Source of the DNA: an uncultured Bacteroidales bacterium
GTDB lineage: Bacteria; Bacteroidota; Bacteroidia; Bacteroidales; UBA932
Direction of reading: 5' to 3'
NCBI GenBank assembly: GCA_946614205.1
Contig: CAMOGR010000175.1
Span: 1 to 5,502 of the forward strand
Length of the DNA stretch: 5,502 nt
Part shown: positions 1 to 5,502 of the stretch, one piece after another
Position numbering within the stretch: the first letter of the stretch is position 1
Layout: each line of letters opens with the position of its first letter
Program-made: the position numbers and the translations under genes
Notes under the pieces: model-generated
Database searches by the model: none
What the model saw: the letters and a program-made list of their open reading frames with translations, nothing else
What the model was told of the DNA's origin: nothing

Positions 1-360
1 AGCATCGGCGTGCAGAAGTCATATCTGCAGGGGGTGTACGAGGAGTATCTCGACAGGCGCAACTTCCTCATCGACGGGCTCAACCGCATTCCAGGCGTGT
101 ACAGTCCCATTCCCATGGGAGCCTTCTATACGGTGGCCAAACTCCCCGTCGACGACGCCGAGAAGTTCTGCATATGGTGTCTCAGCGAATTCCGCCACGA
201 GGGAGCGACCATCATGATGGCTCCAGCCGCCGGATTCTACACCGAGCCTGGAGAGGGCCGGCACGAAGTGCGGATTGCGTATATTCTGAACAAGCAGGAT
301 CTTGCCAAGGCGCTGGAATGCCTGGCCAAGGCCCTCGAAATCTATCCCGGAAGATTGTAA
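1..360 (+). CDS. PLP-dependent class I/II aminotransferase, C-terminal part (5'-truncated by window)
   Basis: This is the last 119 codons of an aminotransferase whose frame is open from base 1, so the true start lies upstream; the GTG at 10 is an internal valine. The fragment matches the small C-terminal domain of fold-type I enzymes of the aspartate aminotransferase group. It has a Y-x3-R-N-F-L-I-D-G-L helix near residues 16-26, a P-M-G-A-F-Y strand near 38-43, a M-M-A-P-A-x-G-F-Y segment near 69-77, and H-E-V-R-I-A-Y near 88-94. R91 (codon 271-273) sits where the family arginine binds the substrate alpha-carboxylate. The PLP-binding lysine and N-terminal domain are outside the window, so the amino-acid substrate cannot be assigned. 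Enzymes of this group are usually about 400 residues, so roughly 30% is visible. The family call is firm; aspartate as substrate is only a guess. The next gene starts 12 bases after its stop, so the two may share a transcript. Confidence 0.9.
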   Translation, partial: SIGVQKSYLQGVYEEYLDRRNFLIDGLNRIPGVYSPIPMGAFYTVAKLPVDDAEKFCIWCLSEFRHEGATIMMAPAAGFYTEPGEGRHEVRIAYILNKQDLAKALECLAKALEIYPGRL

Positions 361-372
361 ACTGTATTTGAT

Positions 373-1023
373 ATGAATTTAGACCATTTTCTCCAGCTGT
401 TCGTGGTGAAGGAAAAGAGTTTCTTCCCACTCTTCGTTCAGGCAGCGGAAAACATCAAGAAGGCATCGGAGCTGCTCATCGAGCAGGTTTCCGCATCCGA
501 TCCCGACGAGCGCAGGATGCTCGCCCACCGCATCAAGGAGCATGAGACGGAAGGGGATACCATTCATTCCAAGATAACCGCCGTCCTGATTGACGCCTAC
601 CTCACTCCCTTCGACCGCGACGACATCCACGAGCTTGCGGAGGTCATGGATTCCTTCCTCGACTCCATGCGCGACGCTTCCAAGAAGATAGCGATATATC
701 AGCCCAAGGAGCCTTCCCACAAACTGATTCAGATTGCCCAGTACATCGACAAGGCAGCCGGCATTATGGTGCAGATTACCGGCATGTTCGACACCTTGCG
801 CAAGGATTCCAAGACGATTGCGGGGTTGTGCGACGACATCAAGGAAATCGAGCATACTGTGGACGACATTTTCGAGAGCTACATGTCCAACCTCTTCGAG
901 AAGGAACCCGACCCGATTGAACTGGTCAAGAAGAAAAACATCGCCCAGGCGCTTGAGGACACCTCCGACGTCGCCAAGAACGTATCCAGCAAGATACGCG
1001 GCATAGTGGTAAAAAACAGCTGA
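373..1023 (+). CDS. DUF47 family PhoU-like protein, putative phosphate transport regulator
   Basis: This 216-residue protein has no signal peptide or membrane segment and reads as almost entirely helical, with many charged residues, as expected of a cytoplasmic PhoU-like helical bundle. Acidic clusters typical of PhoU/DUF47 metal-binding repeats are visible: E56, E58, E60 and D62 in a K-E-H-E-T-E-G-D motif, and D154, D155, E158, E160, D164 and D165 in the second half. The L-T-P-F-D-R-D-D-I segment at residues 77-85 is characteristic of DUF47. Length fits the family, usually a little over 200 residues. Family members are typically encoded beside PiT permeases and are thought to modulate their activity, by analogy with PhoU; here the permease begins 3 bases after the stop. 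The ATG at 373 gives a normal DUF47 N-terminus (M-N-L-D-H-F). No Shine-Dalgarno sequence lies close upstream. Family call is strong; the regulatory role is inferred from homology and context. Confidence 0.92.
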   Translation: MNLDHFLQLFVVKEKSFFPLFVQAAENIKKASELLIEQVSASDPDERRMLAHRIKEHETEGDTIHSKITAVLIDAYLTPFDRDDIHELAEVMDSFLDSMRDASKKIAIYQPKEPSHKLIQIAQYIDKAAGIMVQITGMFDTLRKDSKTIAGLCDDIKEIEHTVDDIFESYMSNLFEKEPDPIELVKKKNIAQALEDTSDVAKNVSSKIRGIVVKNS

Positions 1024-1026
1024 CGA

Positions 1027-2103
1027 ATGGTTGCCGTAGTGCTTATAACGGCGCTTATTGCGCTGGCGTTCAGTTTTACCAACGGCATGAACGACGCCGC
1101 AAACTGCATAGCGTCCGTAATCGCCACGAAGGCGCTCCCGCCTAAGGTCGCAGTGTTCTGGGCCGCATTCTGGATTTTCATGGCCCTGTTCCTTTTCGAC
1201 ACCACTGTGGCTGCGACCATGGGCAAGGGAATCGTCGACCAGCAGTGCATCGACGTGTACGTCATTCTTGCCGCCCTCCTCGGCTCGGTGATATACATCT
1301 TCATCTGCACCAAGCTCGGCATGCCTGTATCGGCCTCCCATGCACTTGTAGGCGGGCTGATCGGGCCGGTCTGGTTCGTGTACGGAGGTCAGTACCTCAT
1401 CACCAGCGGTATCATCAAGATAGTCGCCTTCATCTTCATTTCCCCCGTGATAGGCATGATACTCGGCTTCGGGCTCAACTGCATCATCATGCTGCTTTTC
1501 CACAAGACCAAGGTGCAGAAGGTGGACAGGACATTCCGCCGCCTCCAGCTCGTGTCGAGCGCGGCTTTCTCCCTTGGATTCGGCGGCAACGACGGCCAGA
1601 AGACCATGGGCATAATAGCCATACTCCTTGCCACGGCCTTTGCCTCCGAGCCCGACAACCCGGTTTTCCGCTTCCTTTACGGCAACGGTGCTCTTGCGGC
1701 ACAGGCGGCAGGCTACGCCGGCTTCTACGTACCCATGTGGCTCAAGTTCACCTGCTACGGACTCATCGCCCTTGGGACCATCACCGGCGGCTGGTCGGTA
1801 ATCCGCACCCTCTCCGAGGGCCTGAGCAAGCTTTACCCCACCCAGGGTTTCTGCGCCGAGGCTTCCGGAGCCATAACCCTAATAATGACAGCCTTCCTCG
1901 GAATTCCTGTCAGCACCACCCATACCATCACCGGCTCGATAGTGGGCACCGGCCTCACGCGGGGAGTGAAATCGGTCAAATGGATTACCGCCAAGAACAT
2001 AGTGTGGGCGTGGCTCCTCACCATCCCGGCGGTCATAGTAGTGAGCGGACTCGTGTACCTCGCCATGGTACACTGGTTCGGCGTACCCGTAAAAGTGCTG
2101 TAG
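1027..2103 (+). CDS. PiT-family inorganic phosphate permease (PHO4 superfamily)
   Basis: This 358-residue polytopic inner-membrane protein is predicted to carry inorganic phosphate into the cytoplasm by symport with a cation (H+ or Na+; the sequence does not say which). The inverted-repeat signature of the family appears in both halves. The first half has T-N-G-M-N-D-A-A-N at residues 18-26 and G-M-P-V-S-A-S-H at 98-105. The second half has G-G-N-D-G-Q-K-T-M at 186-194 and G-I-P-V-S-T-T-H-T-I-T-G-S at 292-304. D23 and D189 are the paired aspartates expected at the transport site. Long hydrophobic segments fill the rest, including residues 1-17, about 37-57 and the C-terminal region around 325-350. 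It is a compact PiT without an extra PhoU-like tail, consistent with a separate DUF47 partner just upstream. The ATG at 1027 starts directly at the first membrane helix, as usual for PiT. Residue G190 in the second signature is commonly alanine. Confidence 0.95.
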   Translation: MVAVVLITALIALAFSFTNGMNDAANCIASVIATKALPPKVAVFWAAFWIFMALFLFDTTVAATMGKGIVDQQCIDVYVILAALLGSVIYIFICTKLGMPVSASHALVGGLIGPVWFVYGGQYLITSGIIKIVAFIFISPVIGMILGFGLNCIIMLLFHKTKVQKVDRTFRRLQLVSSAAFSLGFGGNDGQKTMGIIAILLATAFASEPDNPVFRFLYGNGALAAQAAGYAGFYVPMWLKFTCYGLIALGTITGGWSVIRTLSEGLSKLYPTQGFCAEASGAITLIMTAFLGIPVSTTHTITGSIVGTGLTRGVKSVKWITAKNIVWAWLLTIPAVIVVSGLVYLAMVHWFGVPVKVL

Positions 2104-2106
2104 CCT

Positions 2107-3948
2107 ATGCGAGACCTGCGGAGGATGCTTTCAAGGTATATCAGGCCCTACCGGGGATATCTCGGCGGGAGCGTGTTCCTAAATATCCTTTCCGCAGTCT
2201 TCAACATCTTCTCCTTCACCCTTCTCATCCCTATACTGAGGATACTCTTCGGCATGGATACGTCCCGCTACGAGTTCATCCCCTGGGGCAGCCTGCCGGG
2301 ATTCAACGGATTCAAGCAGACGGCCCTGAACAACCTGTACTGGTATGTAACTGATGCTATTGCGGTGAATGGAGCCGGCAGGGTTCTTCTCGTCCTCTGC
2401 CTTGTTCTTTGCTTTTTCACTCTGCTCAAGACCGCATGTTACTTCGGCTCCACGGCCGTCATGGTGCCAATTCGTACCGGCGTGGTGAAAGACATGCGGC
2501 AGGAGCTTTACGACAAGGTCCTCTCCCTGCCCCTCGGCTACTTCAGCCGAGAGCGCAAAGGGGACATAATTGCCCGCATGAGCGGCGACGTGCAGGAGGT
2601 CGAAACCTCGCTTACCGCGTCGCTGGACATGCTCATCAAGAATCCCATACTTATAGTATTCTACCTCGGGACGCTCATTTTCGTATCCTGGCAGCTGACC
2701 CTTTTCGTGCTGGTGTTCGCTCCCGTCATGATGTGGCTCATGGGCGTAATCGGCCGCAGGCTCCGCCGGCAGTCCTCCGAGGCCCAGGCTCTCTGGAGCG
2801 ACACCATGAGCCAGGTGGAAGAGACGCTCGGCGGCCTGAGGGTCATCAAAGCTTTCCTTGCGGAGAAGAAGATGTCCGGGCGATTCGATGCCGTCACCGG
2901 GGAAATGAAGCGCAAGAATTCCCAAGTGGCAACCCGCCAGGCCCTTGCGCATCCGGTCAGCGAATTCCTTGGCACCGTAATGATTGCCGTGGTGCTGTGG
3001 TTCGGCGGCACGCTAATTCTCGGGGCGAAGTCATCGATAGACGCACCTACATTCATCTTCTACATGGTGATGCTCTACAGCGTCATCCAGCCCGTGAAGG
3101 ACTTCTCCCGGGCGGCATACGGCATCCCCAAGGGCCTTGCCAGCATGGAGCGCATCGAGGCTATTCTTTCCGCAGGCAATACGATAAAGGATCCGGATGT
3201 CCCCAAGCCTCTCGATGGTTTTGAGGACCGCATTGAGTTCCGCGACGTCAGTTTCAGCTATCCAGACGGCCACTCAGTGCTCAGCGGCATAAACCTCACC
3301 CTCAGGCGGGGCAGCACCATTGCCGTAGTCGGTGCGTCCGGGGCAGGGAAGTCCACGCTGGCCGACCTTATCGCCCGGTTCTACGACGTGGCCGGCGGCA
3401 GCATTACGATAGACGGCACCGACATCCGCGAGGTCCCTCTTGCAAGCCTCAGGGCTCTGATCGGATATGTGAACCAGGAGCCCATTCTGTTCAACGACAC
3501 GATTTTCAACAACATAGCCTTCGGCGTTCCGGATGCTTCGCTCTCCAGTGTGCGGGCGGCGGCACAAGTTGCGAACGCCGATTCCTTCATCCTCGAAAAA
3601 CCGGAGGGATACGACACGGTCATAGGCGACCGTGGCGTCATGCTCAGCGGCGGAGAGCGCCAGAGGGTGAGCATCGCGCGCGCCATACTCAAGAATCCCC
3701 CCATACTCATACTCGACGAGGCCACCGCATCCCTGGATTCAGAATCCGAGAGGAGCGTACAGGAGGCGCTGGACCATCTCATGAGTACCCGTACTACCAT
3801 TGCCATTGCCCACAGGCTCAGCACTATACGCAATGCTGACGAGATAATTGTGCTCGACTCCGGACGCATAGTCGAACGCGGCCGCCACGAGGAACTGCTC
3901 GCACGGGGCGGGTACTACAAGAAGCTCTACGACATGCAATCCCTATGA
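2107..3948 (+). CDS. ABC exporter with fused transmembrane and ATP-binding domains (MsbA-like)
   Basis: This 613-residue half-transporter is expected to work as a homodimer in the inner membrane, exporting a lipid or other hydrophobic substrate using ATP. Six membrane segments are apparent at about residues 18-48, 90-118, 175-193, 195-215, 286-306 and 315-335. The ATPase domain begins near 370. It has A-loop Y385, Walker A G-A-S-G-A-G-K-S-T at 409-417 (K415), Q-loop Q457, signature L-S-G-G-E-R-Q at 513-519, Walker B I-L-I-L-D-E at 533-538 (catalytic E538), D-loop A-S-L-D at 541-544 and switch H569. All catalytic residues are intact, so it should be active. Family size (580-620) and domain order are normal. 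MsbA itself flips lipid A precursor, but type IV ABC exporters of this shape also move peptides, drugs and other lipids, so the substrate is not assignable and no symbol is given. The start lies 3 bases after the permease stop; the stop overlaps the next start codon. Confidence 0.94.
   Translation: MRDLRRMLSRYIRPYRGYLGGSVFLNILSAVFNIFSFTLLIPILRILFGMDTSRYEFIPWGSLPGFNGFKQTALNNLYWYVTDAIAVNGAGRVLLVLCLVLCFFTLLKTACYFGSTAVMVPIRTGVVKDMRQELYDKVLSLPLGYFSRERKGDIIARMSGDVQEVETSLTASLDMLIKNPILIVFYLGTLIFVSWQLTLFVLVFAPVMMWLMGVIGRRLRRQSSEAQALWSDTMSQVEETLGGLRVIKAFLAEKKMSGRFDAVTGEMKRKNSQVATRQALAHPVSEFLGTVMIAVVLWFGGTLILGAKSSIDAPTFIFYMVMLYSVIQPVKDFSRAAYGIPKGLASMERIEAILSAGNTIKDPDVPKPLDGFEDRIEFRDVSFSYPDGHSVLSGINLTLRRGSTIAVVGASGAGKSTLADLIARFYDVAGGSITIDGTDIREVPLASLRALIGYVNQEPILFNDTIFNNIAFGVPDASLSSVRAAAQVANADSFILEKPEGYDTVIGDRGVMLSGGERQRVSIARAILKNPPILILDEATASLDSESERSVQEALDHLMSTRTTIAIAHRLSTIRNADEIIVLDSGRIVERGRHEELLARGGYYKKLYDMQSL
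3945..3948 (+). promoter_or_regulatory. ATGA stop-start overlap (translational coupling)
   Basis: The start codon of the VanZ-family gene (ATG 3945-3947) overlaps the TGA stop of the ABC exporter (3946-3948). This arrangement usually means ribosomes finishing the upstream gene reinitiate on the downstream one, and it makes a promoter between them very unlikely. No Shine-Dalgarno sequence lies just upstream, which fits coupling. Coupling is inferred from the overlap. Confidence 0.75.
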
Positions 3949-4346
3949 AACGTACCACCATATTCAAGATATTGACCCTGCTTTACGTAGCGACGGTCGC
4001 GCTGATATGCTTCGCGCGTTTTTCGTCCCTGCCTACGGTGCCCGGCAAGTTCCTTGGCCTGGACGCAGACAAGGTCGTGCATTTCCTCATGTTCATGCCT
4101 TTCCCGCTGCTTGCCTATTTTTCTTTCCCCCTGGACCGCAAGGGCCTCGGCCGGACTCTCTGCGCCATAGTTGCCATCTTCGTGATAGGCTGCTGCCTTG
4201 CCGGCGTAACGGAGTACGTGCAGGGTAAGCTGCCGTACCGCACCATGGACGTCAACGACTTCAAGGCGGACGCCCTGGGCATGCTCTTCTCGTCGCTGGT
4301 GGTATTCCTGAGCCGCGTTTTCTCTAAATCACGCAAGAATGCCTAA
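3945..4346 (+). CDS. VanZ-family small integral membrane protein
   Basis: This 133-residue protein has four likely membrane helices at about residues 7-25, 44-61, 70-88 and 108-125, with a basic C-terminal tail (S-K-S-R-K-N). The VanZ-like pattern is present: D-K-V-V-H-F at 42-47 at the start of helix 2, then T-E-Y-V-Q at 89-93 after helix 3. A polar loop follows with R99, D102, N104 and D105, leading into the D109-A-L-G start of helix 4. The charged and polar residues K43, H46, E90, Q93, R99, D102 and D109 are those usually retained in the family. VanZ was named for a teicoplanin-resistance accessory protein, but most chromosomal homologues have no proven biochemical role. Nothing here suggests a resistance cluster: there are no VanA, VanH or VanX homologues nearby. 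Position between an ABC exporter and an exported amidase-like protein suggests an envelope role, as inference. Confidence 0.85.
   Translation: MKRTTIFKILTLLYVATVALICFARFSSLPTVPGKFLGLDADKVVHFLMFMPFPLLAYFSFPLDRKGLGRTLCAIVAIFVIGCCLAGVTEYVQGKLPYRTMDVNDFKADALGMLFSSLVVFLSRVFSKSRKNA
4339..4346 (+). promoter_or_regulatory. 8-base gene overlap (ATG before upstream TAA)
   Basis: The ATG at 4339-4341 of the secreted amidase-like gene lies inside the last codons of the VanZ-family gene, whose TAA is 4344-4346. The frames differ, so the overlap is a genuine stop-start junction. The ATG is chosen because it is followed directly by a clear signal peptide. Only a weak purine stretch (AAGA, 4335-4338) precedes it, which again favours coupled translation. 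Confidence 0.7.
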
Positions 4347-4398
4347 GAGCCTGGTATCCATATTCTTGCTGTTGCTCTCCGTGCTCCCTGCGAGCGCG
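4339..4398 (+). other. Sec signal peptide coding segment
   Basis: The first 20 codons of the last gene encode a short basic start (K3), a hydrophobic core rich in leucine, isoleucine and valine (residues 5-16), and a small-residue cleavage site A18-S19-A20 before Q21-P22. No cysteine stands at the cleavage point, so this looks like signal peptidase I rather than a lipoprotein signal. Q21 would become the mature N-terminus and could cyclise to pyroglutamate. Confidence 0.8.
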
Positions 4399-5502
4399 CA
4401 GCCGGCTCCCCGTGCATCCGACTTCAAAGTCGTCTGCGATACGCTTACCGCGCGCTGCAACAAGCGTTTCGGCGTCGTGTCGGCCGTCGCCCTCGACAAG
4501 GTGGTGTCCCGGGACGGCAGGCTGGATTGTGTATTCAACCGCTCTCTCTCCGATTATCCCTGGCATTCCGCAGACATCGAGTGGTTCCGGGAGCAGTTCT
4601 CGAGTGAGGCTGCACAGGCCCTGCATGGGCTCGAGGCCGGTTCATTTACCATTTCCGGGGTAAGTTTCGAGGAATTGGAGACGCCCTCTCTCACCCGTAA
4701 CGGCAAATCTCCGGAATTCCGTTATTCGGTGCCGAACACCCCCCGGATTCCCCTCGTCCGGAGGGCTCTTGCCCGCCAAATCAGCAAAGGCCTGAGCGGC
4801 CGCCACATAGCCCTGTGGCAGAGCCATGGTTATTATTACAATGAGGAACAGGACCTCTGGCGCTGGCAGCGTGCCACCCTCCACCGCACGGTCGAGGATA
4901 TGTATACCCAGAGCTATGTGCTTGATTATCTGATACCCATGTTGGAGAATGCCGGGGCCTGCGTCATGACTCCGCGCGAGCGTGACGTGCAGAAGCAGGA
5001 GGTTATCTGCGACAACGATTCTTCATTCGTCCGCGAACCCCGCGGGGCCCTCCTCCGCACTCTCGGTTCCTATGAGGAGTTCGGCTCCTGGGAGAACGGC
5101 GGGGCCGGCTTTGCCGACCTCAAGCAGGAATACGACATCACCGACAATCCGTTTACCATGGGGACTGCCCGTATCAGCCACTGCAGTCCCGCTGCCGGTT
5201 CGCGTGCCGTATGGACCCCCGTCATACCCGAAAGGGGAGCCTATGCCGTATACGTGAGTTACGCTTCGACCCGAAGCAGCTGCCGTTCAGCGCGTTATAC
5301 CGTGCATCACCTCGGCGGCGATACCGAGTTCCTTGTCGACCAGCGCAAGGGAGGGGGCACCTGGGTGTACCTCGGGACCTTCGAATTCGGCGCAGGCACC
5401 TTCGGTTACGTCGAGCTCGACAACAAGGGCAGCGGTGGCGAGTGCGTCAGTGCAGATGCCGTGCGCTTCGGCGGGGGCATGGGCAAGATCCATCGCGGAG
5501 GG
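4339..5502 (+). CDS. secreted N-acetylmuramoyl-L-alanine amidase-like protein with golvesin/xanthan-lyase-type domain (3'-truncated by window)
   Basis: The frame is open from ATG 4339 to the window edge, giving 388 codons with no stop. Residues 1-20 form a Sec signal peptide (K3, a run of leucines, then A-S-A before Q21), so the protein is exported to the periplasm or beyond. Residues about 25-150 are a lead segment I do not recognise. Residues 154-215 resemble the first part of an Amidase_3 fold: strand G-R-H-I-A-L-W-Q-S-H-G with H163 as a candidate zinc ligand, helix around E187 (second candidate ligand) running to L-E-N-A-G, then strand V-M-T-P-R-E-R-D. Residues about 286-378 match the golvesin C-terminal / xanthan-lyase-associated beta domain (W292-T-P, G-x-Y-x-V-Y-V, Q335, W342-V-Y-L-G, S371-A-D-A-V-R-F). 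From recall of Bacteroidetes relatives, the remaining amidase elements come after this domain, past the window. Substrate is likely peptidoglycan or another glycan; enzymatic activity is unproven. Eight cysteines follow the signal peptide. Confidence 0.85.
   Translation, partial: MPKSLVSIFLLLLSVLPASAQPAPRASDFKVVCDTLTARCNKRFGVVSAVALDKVVSRDGRLDCVFNRSLSDYPWHSADIEWFREQFSSEAAQALHGLEAGSFTISGVSFEELETPSLTRNGKSPEFRYSVPNTPRIPLVRRALARQISKGLSGRHIALWQSHGYYYNEEQDLWRWQRATLHRTVEDMYTQSYVLDYLIPMLENAGACVMTPRERDVQKQEVICDNDSSFVREPRGALLRTLGSYEEFGSWENGGAGFADLKQEYDITDNPFTMGTARISHCSPAAGSRAVWTPVIPERGAYAVYVSYASTRSSCRSARYTVHHLGGDTEFLVDQRKGGGTWVYLGTFEFGAGTFGYVELDNKGSGGECVSADAVRFGGGMGKIHRGG
5194..5472 (+). other. golvesin C-terminal-like / xanthan-lyase-type beta domain
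   Basis: Residues about 286-378 of the last gene have the alternating pattern of a beta sandwich: V-W-T-P at 291-294, G300-A-Y-A-V-Y-V, R319-Y-T-V-H-H, D334-Q, G339-G-T-W-V-Y-L-G, and the closing D373-A-V-R-F. Domains of this type occur on bacterial glycan-active secreted enzymes and are usually thought to bind carbohydrate or another surface ligand. Boundaries are estimated by eye. Confidence 0.7.

Noticed and set aside
10..360. The GTG at base 10 as a true start for a 116-residue protein.
   Set aside because: The same frame is open to base 1, and the protein is clearly the C-terminal domain of an aminotransferase that starts upstream of the window.
363..370. TGTATTTG, one mismatch from the Bacteroidetes -7 promoter element TAnnTTTG.
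   Set aside because: It ends only 2 bases before the DUF47 start codon, so transcription would begin inside the gene, and no -33 TTG element is evident at suitable spacing.
379..1503. A 374-codon open frame on the - strand, antisense to the DUF47 gene and the start of the phosphate permease.
   Set aside because: Its translation is rich in H, G, E and D without recognisable motifs and mirrors two clearly real genes. Long antisense frames are expected where third positions are G/C-rich.
1245..2354. A 369-codon + strand frame overlapping the permease and the start of the ABC exporter.
   Set aside because: The product is rich in H, R and P, typical of an out-of-frame reading of GC-rich coding DNA, while the overlapped frames carry complete family signatures.
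2533..2551. Perfect 7-base inverted repeat with a 5-base loop (CTCGGCT / AGCCGAG).
   Set aside because: It lies inside the ABC exporter where it encodes the conserved L-G-Y-F-S-R-E stretch, and no T-run follows. It is not a terminator and is probably chance.
2179..2952. A 257-codon - strand frame inside the ABC exporter gene.
   Set aside because: No motif or plausible composition; it is a shadow of the well-conserved membrane domain.
3945..4346. Glycopeptide resistance determinant suggested by the VanZ family name.
   Set aside because: None of the ligase, dehydrogenase or dipeptidase genes of van clusters are present, and chromosomal VanZ homologues are widespread without a resistance role.
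4324..4626. A 100-codon - strand frame and other short frames on both strands over 4324-5493.
   Set aside because: All overlap the + strand frame from 4339 to the window end, which has a signal peptide and recognisable domains; the short frames have none.

Overview
The window is a densely packed stretch of a bacterial chromosome, probably from a member of the Bacteroidetes (Bacteroidales). Three things point there: start codons without Shine-Dalgarno sequences, the pairing of a DUF47 PhoU-like protein with a short PiT phosphate transporter, and a secreted amidase-like protein carrying a golvesin/xanthan-lyase-type beta domain, a family common in that phylum. By eye the G+C content is in the high fifties, which would suit a high-GC Bacteroidales lineage such as Alistipes or a relative. 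The genus is a guess. No RNA gene, mobile element, CRISPR array or convincing terminator is visible.

Six genes, all on the + strand, fill essentially every base. Bases 1-360 hold the C-terminal part of a PLP-dependent class I/II aminotransferase. After 12 bases come a DUF47/PhoU-like protein (373-1023) and a PiT-family inorganic phosphate permease (1027-2103), 3 bases apart. After another 3 bases there is a full-length ABC exporter with fused membrane and ATPase domains (2107-3948). It overlaps by 4 bases a small VanZ-family membrane protein (3945-4346). That gene in turn overlaps by 8 bases a large secreted protein that stays open to the window end (4339-5502, 388 codons seen).

The spacing suggests one transcript, with coupled translation at the last two junctions. 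The DUF47-PiT pair is a recognised phosphate uptake module: the permease moves phosphate across the inner membrane and the PhoU-like partner probably modulates it. The ABC exporter, VanZ protein and exported amidase-like protein look like cell-envelope functions (lipid or hydrophobic substrate export, an unknown membrane role, and wall or glycan processing). A link between phosphate supply and envelope work is inference from gene order only.

The most noteworthy item is the last gene. Its N-terminal half resembles the start of an N-acetylmuramoyl-L-alanine amidase (Amidase_3) fold, with candidate zinc ligands H163 and E187, and is followed by a golvesin-type beta domain where the rest of the amidase would be expected. 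Nothing else in the window looks like a previously undescribed system.
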